Below, piece by piece: positions 1-6,400 of a DNA stretch of 8,528 nt (positions are counted from its first letter, which is position 1; each line of letters starts with the position of its first letter). The position numbers and the translations under genes are program-made. The notes under the pieces were generated by a model. The model was not told where the DNA came from, ran no database searches, and worked only from the letters and a program-made list of their open reading frames with translations. The DNA comes from Promethearchaeota archaeon (lineage in GTDB: Archaea > Asgardarchaeota > Lokiarchaeia > Sigynarchaeales > SOKP01). The DNA is taken from contig WJIN01000509.1 of NCBI GenBank assembly GCA_014730295.1, positions 1 through 8,528 of the forward strand. The letters are read 5' to 3'.

Positions 1-420
1 CGGCCCCATATGCTCAAGGTGTTATACATGCCACATTTGGCTTTGACACGACAGAAGTAAATCGAATTCGATTTTATAAAGACCAGACTACTTATGGAGT
101 GAAAAATATGTTAGATTTCCACTATTCAAATGATGGCGGTTTAACATGGCATGACTTGAGTAATTTTGATCATTCCTACTATGGAATAAATGAGACTGAT
201 AATTCCTATCAGCAAAACATCGAGGATAACAATGGATACACATGGACAATTTCTGATAATGGAGAGATTGACTATTTTAATAGTGAAGACGGATGGATAT
301 CGTACACATTTGACACGGTGGAAGCTAATAGAATAAAAATGACTTTTGACAGTGTAGGATCTTACACACATTTTTGGTCACATGAGTTTGAACTTTATAA
401 CGACCAAAGAGATCATCATT
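1..420. other. AT-rich 5' segment of the reading frame
   Basis: Two 60-base rows counted by hand (181-240 and 241-300) are both about 33% GC, and composition rises to about 42% by 421-480. The segment coincides with the F5/8-like domain. Its codon choice resembles the internal AT-rich island rather than the intervening stretch, so the two islands may share an origin or the same type of constraint. Confidence 0.5.
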
Positions 421-3400
421 TTGGTATGGGATATGACCAAAGTTCCTTAGATTATGACTTTTGGACATGGCATCCAGCCAAGAACGCTTCCTATGATGCA
501 TTCCGTCCCCTATGGAGTACCAATAATGAGACTGCTATTAATACCATCAGTTTTGGCAATACCTTCCCTCTCGAACTCAGCGGAGGAGAGGTATGGTTTG
601 ATACCTCCCAATTTAACCCCACCCAAGGAGCAAATTTCATAATGCCCGATAATAATATTATGCATGAGCTAAATTCCTATTGGGCATACGATCATGATGA
701 TTCTGTGAATCGCTCGAAAGTTTTGTTTTATGATGAGAATTTTAACATGAATAGGTTCCAGTTTGAATCGATCAAGATCGACCCAGAGGAATTTTATACT
801 ACAAATAATACCTTCCCCGCCCCAAGCTCTTCTATTCAATTTACCCAAAAAGAGTTTGCCAACTTTTTAAATGATCGTCAGGAATTTAAGATTAGGATAC
901 TCGCCAATAAGAGCGACGATGGTGATTTCCTGTGCATCGGCGACTTTAAAACTCACGTACTCACCGATTCCAATTATCTTAACTATATGAATTTTGATAA
1001 CAAATTAGAAAAAGACTCCTCATTGATGAATTATGAAGAGGACTTTTACATTCATTCTATGCCAGAAAAGGTCGGCTTTAGCGAGCACGGCTTAGAGATG
1101 TACGGAAATAGCAGTTTTAACGTACGCACGTCCTCAAAAGCGGTGAAATTTACACGAGAATTCGACGAGTTTTTCACCGAAGACTTTTCCATTGAGACCG
1201 ATCCGCTTGTCGCTAAGATCACCGCAATTCCCGGAGATGAGTTGATCGTGAAGTGCCGTCCCTATACGGATAGAGAAAGTACGATCACCTTATTTGATGG
1301 GGGAGACTCGGTATTTGCTCGAACTTTAGTGGAGGAAGGAAATACCGACTTAACTACACGCCGTATTCGAATTCCGATCAATACTGCCGAATCCTTTGAA
1401 TTCACGCATTTCGCCATTGGAGGACAGTTGGATGAGGGAGAAGGTGAATTCTTTCATCTTTTTGGCGTGTCGCTTGAAGGGTTAGACGATGAGACCGAGT
1501 TGGATGCGATCTCCTCGCAATTGATCATGGACTCGTATATGCTTGATAAAGGTGTGGCACAAGGGAATATCGAGAATACATATGAAAAGGATGGTGTCTA
1601 TTGGACTCTGTATTCAAGAGAGCAAGAGATAGAACGGTTAGTCGCCAACCTATTTTTTGAGTCTCCTCAGCCCGAAGAATTAGACGGTTTAAATAGCCTC
1701 CAGATACGCTTAAAGGCAACTTCTGGGCTTACATTAATCGACGACTTTACATATAAAATTAGGAATTATTTTGGCACTGATGAGTGGGATATGCTTACCC
1801 CCGAAGTTGACGGCGAATATCTCGTCTTCGAAATTCCTAAAGATTATTTCCCAAATTTATATGATACCCCGTATGAGCCCCGCATTACCCTTCAGATCTC
1901 TGCCGAAGCCGAAGCCTCATTCTCGCTTGAGATTGATAATTTGGAGATTCATTGCCTCGAGCCGTGGATTGAAACGTATGATCTATTCAGAGCAGAATTT
2001 AGGGTTGAGCGGTTGGATGACGGCTCAAATGAAGGTCTAATCTGCCTTATGGCAAACGAAAAAGTATATGCGTATATTGATGAAACAGATTTATTGGCAG
2101 CGGGAAATGAAAATATTATTTTATTTACTTATAATAGTTCAAGTAACTATTGGAACATCTATCTAAACTACGAGGATAATCCAGAGCCGATTGTCGGAGA
2201 GATCTACGATCCCAATCCGAGCAGACCCCTATTACGTGTCGAATCGTTCTATGATTCTACGGTGGAAGGGATTCTTGTTTCCTCTATGAAGTCCGCCTTC
2301 TATAAACGGATTAGAGACGAGTACGATTTTGAGGATTATAAAAACTTAATTTCAGAATCGCGTCCTGAAGGGTATATGGATTCGGTCGAATTTGAGCAAT
2401 ATCATGATACCTATGCCACGCAAAATGAGTTCGCACAAGTGAGTTCGAGTATTGAGGTGATTTACAGCTTTGTTGATGAGATGGCACAAGAAAATATATT
2501 CAGCTATGATTTGAATCCTTTTTTTAAAAAAAATAATGCAAGCGTAAATCTGAAGGAAATAGAATACCTTGAGCCCTCAATATCTTTATCTAACCCAGAT
2601 AGCTTAAATCTAACTGCTGTTTCTGATTACGATTCCTCAAATTGTCAAATAACGGGAGACCTCTCCGATCTGGGATTTATCGACGGTGTAGAATTTGAAG
2701 CATTGCGTCACCAGACAATTTCGCAAGTTAACCCCAGACCCAGTACTTGGTGGTCTATGACGGGAGATACCACTCAATATCATAATTCCGTGGGAGATGG
2801 CTCATGGGCGACAAATATTGATGGAGTATATAGTCATTGGCATGCTTTAAATGGATGGGTTGGGTACACTGCTGGTGGTCGTGAAGTCCATACATTCGAT
2901 ACAGGTATTTTGGCTGAAGATCCCCAAAGAGATTATATAGAGAGTATTGATTTTGAAATATATTATAAAATTTGGAGAGACGGGGAACAGTACTATGATT
3001 ATCTAAGGATTAATAATCAAGCTGGAGGAGGTCACCACAACATCGGTTTGACCGCGAACAATTATTGGCAACATCCAACTTCGACTATATCATCAAATCC
3101 CGGAGATTTTATAAATTCTAACGGAGAAATAAAGGTAGACCTTCAATGTCACGCCTATAAATGGGGGTTATTTTTATTCAAAGAAATCAAAATGTGGACT
3201 GACCTATGTGTCCTTACGATTAACTATTATGATGGTTCGCAAGTTGAATTCTATCCTAGCGAGAGTATTGATTCTGATAGTTTTATAATATTAGATGGTT
3301 ATTCGCAAAACTTCAATGCTCCGATATATAACGGAGATACTCACATATTCAACCTTCCCCAAGATAATAGTGATGAGATTGAGTATCTAATTCCATCATT

Positions 3401-6400
3401 AGATAATTACTTAAAAATTATCCTAACTGATCAAGAGTATGTTCCGTCAGACAGAAAGATTATTTTAGATCACCTAAGATTTTTTAAGTTTGATAAGCAT
3501 CAAAATCTTAGGTTTTCTATAGAAAACTCTAAAAATATCACACTTCCACCGTCTTTTTCACAAAAATTTAACACCACATATCCACAAAGTATAGAACATT
3601 CTAATGATTTTTTCAATGATCCAATTCTTGGATATAACACCCTTTCATTTAACTTACGGAATAGTCTCATTACCCCCGCGTTCGGACGCGCAGGTGAGAC
3701 GGTCTATACCGATTTAGAGTTAGACGATCTCTTGTTTGATTTTGAAGTGTATCAGAACGACTTTCCAGAAGACACCGTTTTAGTGGAGGGAACGAACTCA
3801 GGTAAATATGATATCTCATCTCTTGACTACAATACCAGCAGATTTAGACACGCTGCAATTGATGAGATCCAGATTCCCTTGATTACCCCTCTAGAGCTTA
3901 GGTTTGATAATACCAACATCTCGCAATATGAGGATGCGGAGCTGGAACTCGCCCTCGATCTTGATATTACTCTAGAGGGTAGGCTTCATAATACCGATTG
4001 GTCTATGCGAAACCGTCTGGTCTATTGGAACTATACATCGCAATCGTGGCAAGAGTTCATGGGTACAATACGCGCTGAAAACTACGGTATAAATAACGCG
4101 GTTTGGAGTCCCGATAACAGCTCCTCGTCAAATCCGCTGTGGTACCTCCAAGACCCCAGAGAAACGCATTTTATCCCCATACGCGATAGCAACCCCGACC
4201 TTCAATTATTCAATCCATTCATCATCAACCACATCACCCCCGAGACCGTAAATGAGAATACGATGCGCCTCGCATGGATATCCTATATAATGCCCTCGAA
4301 CTTTACCAATCCCAACTTGGACGCCTCATTTATGAGCGCAGATCCCGATATCCCAATTGAAATGTCGCAATCGCTTAAGATAGACGAATGTCTCTTGAAA
4401 TTAGAACAGAAGGAAGTGGTGTATCCAGAATCGAGTTTTGATACGATTCTTACTGTTGATGCGGAGTATAACGCAGATCTAAGCGCGATCACTGACCCCG
4501 AGATCGGAGAGATCGTCAGAGCAATCGGACTTTACGAGACAGTCGAGGGATACATCGAGCGATATCCGATCACCACACACGAATATGAAATGCTCGATGA
4601 GAATACTTTGTCCATTAAAGGATGTGCGCGACGCCACCTCTATGACACTATCGAGATTTACTATGTACCGAGACTTGAGCTGACCGAGATGAGCGGGTTA
4701 TGGTACGCTCCGAGCAGCAGCTTTGGCTACAGCGACCCGATCTATATAAGTTCGGTCAGAGATCAATTCAATGAGTACGGCAGTTTTGTCCATCCTGACC
4801 TTGAGGCAAATTATAGCATCGGAAGTGATGCAAATGGGATGTATATTGAATTTTCGCCAGGAATTACCCCGAGCGGTGCCGTGAGTGCTGCAGTTCACTT
4901 CGGCAAACGCAATAGTAGCTATACGTTCTCGCACCCGCTCCACGATGAATTAGTATTTAATTATGAAGTCCTTGAAGATCCGAATGATTTTATGGGGGGC
5001 ACTTTAGAGCTCAACTTTCATGTTGGACTCAATGATATTATCTATGCAGAACTGTCGCAAGTCAAATGCGACAAATACGAGACGCTCATCTCACTCTATA
5101 AGCTAAATAGTCTAAACGAGCAAACTTTAATCGGTAGAATGATGATACCCTTAGATCCCTTACGGCTTGATTTCCACCCCTACGCACTCGAGATAGATCT
5201 TGATGAGATCATTTACGAGCCGAACGGAGAGCAATTACTCCGAGAGGCACTCGCCCAAGACCTCGGAAACGACTTACTTATTACGGTGGATACACGAGTA
5301 AATAACATCGAGGTATTTGCTCCATTATTTAGAGGACATTTTGCACAACAAATTACGAATGCCCATCTGAAAGTTGATGCCCCTGAATCGGATCAGAAAT
5401 ATAATGAGCAAATCATAGAAACACCCTATATCGAGATACCCGAAAATGAAGTGAGGGCAATCTTTATCGAGGAGGGAGTCTATCAGTTCACATCTGATCA
5501 CACTCACTATGCCTTTGACTTTACTATTGAAACCTTATACACCGAGAGCCAGGAACTAATCGAGGGCACCCATTATACATACGATCCCGCCTCAAAACAG
5601 ATCACCCTTTTGGGAAACTTTTCGAGTTATGCGGGCAATCTATATGCAAATATATTATATAAAGCCTTTGAATGGGATGCGGGCTCAATCGGTACCTTAA
5701 CCCCAATTACATTCAATTTTAGCGAAGACTTTATAAATAGATATACTAAATATATGGAATTTGATCTTAAGTTTGAAAAAGGCGGTATTCCCGGCTATGA
5801 ATTACGCGATTTTGACGCTCACACGGGAGAACTTATCCTCAAAGATGAGCACAAAGACGCCCGCCTGTTAGACCTCTATTTATATAACTTCCGCCACCAG
5901 AAATATGAAAAAATGCAGACAGTTGTATATGAAAATTATAACGACCAAAATAGCGGAAGTACCATCTTACCCTCCTTTAGTTATGTATTAGATCGCGAAT
6001 TTACCATATTTGAAGATTATTTTATGGACGTCTCACCCGATAATGAGACCGATTGCTTCCAGATCGAGGCTCTATTCTTCATGGACGAGCAGATTACCGA
6101 CTGCTTCTCCGCTGAAACTTCCTTCGAGATCTCTTCTGTGCGAAACATTGTTTATTTCAATCCGCCGACCGAACATTTCCATATCAACCCCGCAGTAGAA
6201 TTTGACGTGGACCTTACCGAGTATTTCGAGAACGACGATAATGAATTAGAAGAAGTCGCGATCGAGCTGAATCTTGCCTCAGAGTTAATGTTCGATCACT
6301 CCCTACTCAGTGAATATGCCCTAATAGAAGAGGTGTATCATTATTATGTGAAAGATAGATATTTAGATTTTACCGAAGTGAATCTTACTGATTCCAAGAT

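Larger units (their letters stand above)
2490..3660. other. AT-rich internal segment (composition island)
   Basis: Hand counts of 60-base rows give about 30% GC at 2521-2580, 35% at 3421-3480, 22% at 3481-3540, 33% at 3541-3600 and 30% at 3601-3660. The rows flanking it are 43% (2401-2460) and 53% (3661-3720). Codon choice changes in step: inside, TTT, AAT, AAA, ATA and TCA are common; outside, ATC, GAG, ACC, CCC and CGC are common. The reading frame continues through both borders. It may be a recombined or transferred block of domains. Confidence 0.65.

Noticed and set aside
120..155. Sialidase-type BNR propeller from the Asp-box
   Set aside because: Only one Asp-box is present in the window. 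The surrounding strand order and the terminal E-F-E-L-Y strand fit an F5/8-like domain better.
2519..2540. T-run as a transcription terminator, or AT-rich stretch as a promoter
   Set aside because: There is no stem-loop before the T-run, and the coding frame continues unbroken on both sides, so a gene boundary here is not supported.
4698..4943. Antisense open frame of 81 residues
   Set aside because: It lies wholly opposite the continuous +3 frame and has no recognisable family, so it is a shadow. The same holds for the other short frames at 141-371, 454-642, 1525-1719, 1771-2040, 4283-4492, 5325-5507, 6010-6198, 7698-7922, 7783-7986 and 8243-8455.
5796..5840. Dockerin or EF-hand-like calcium loop in DFDAHTGELIL
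   Set aside because: The spacing and the set of Asp/Asn ligands do not complete an EF-hand loop, and the second dockerin loop is missing. It matches the local D-turn-(I/L)-x-L hairpin of neighbouring modules.
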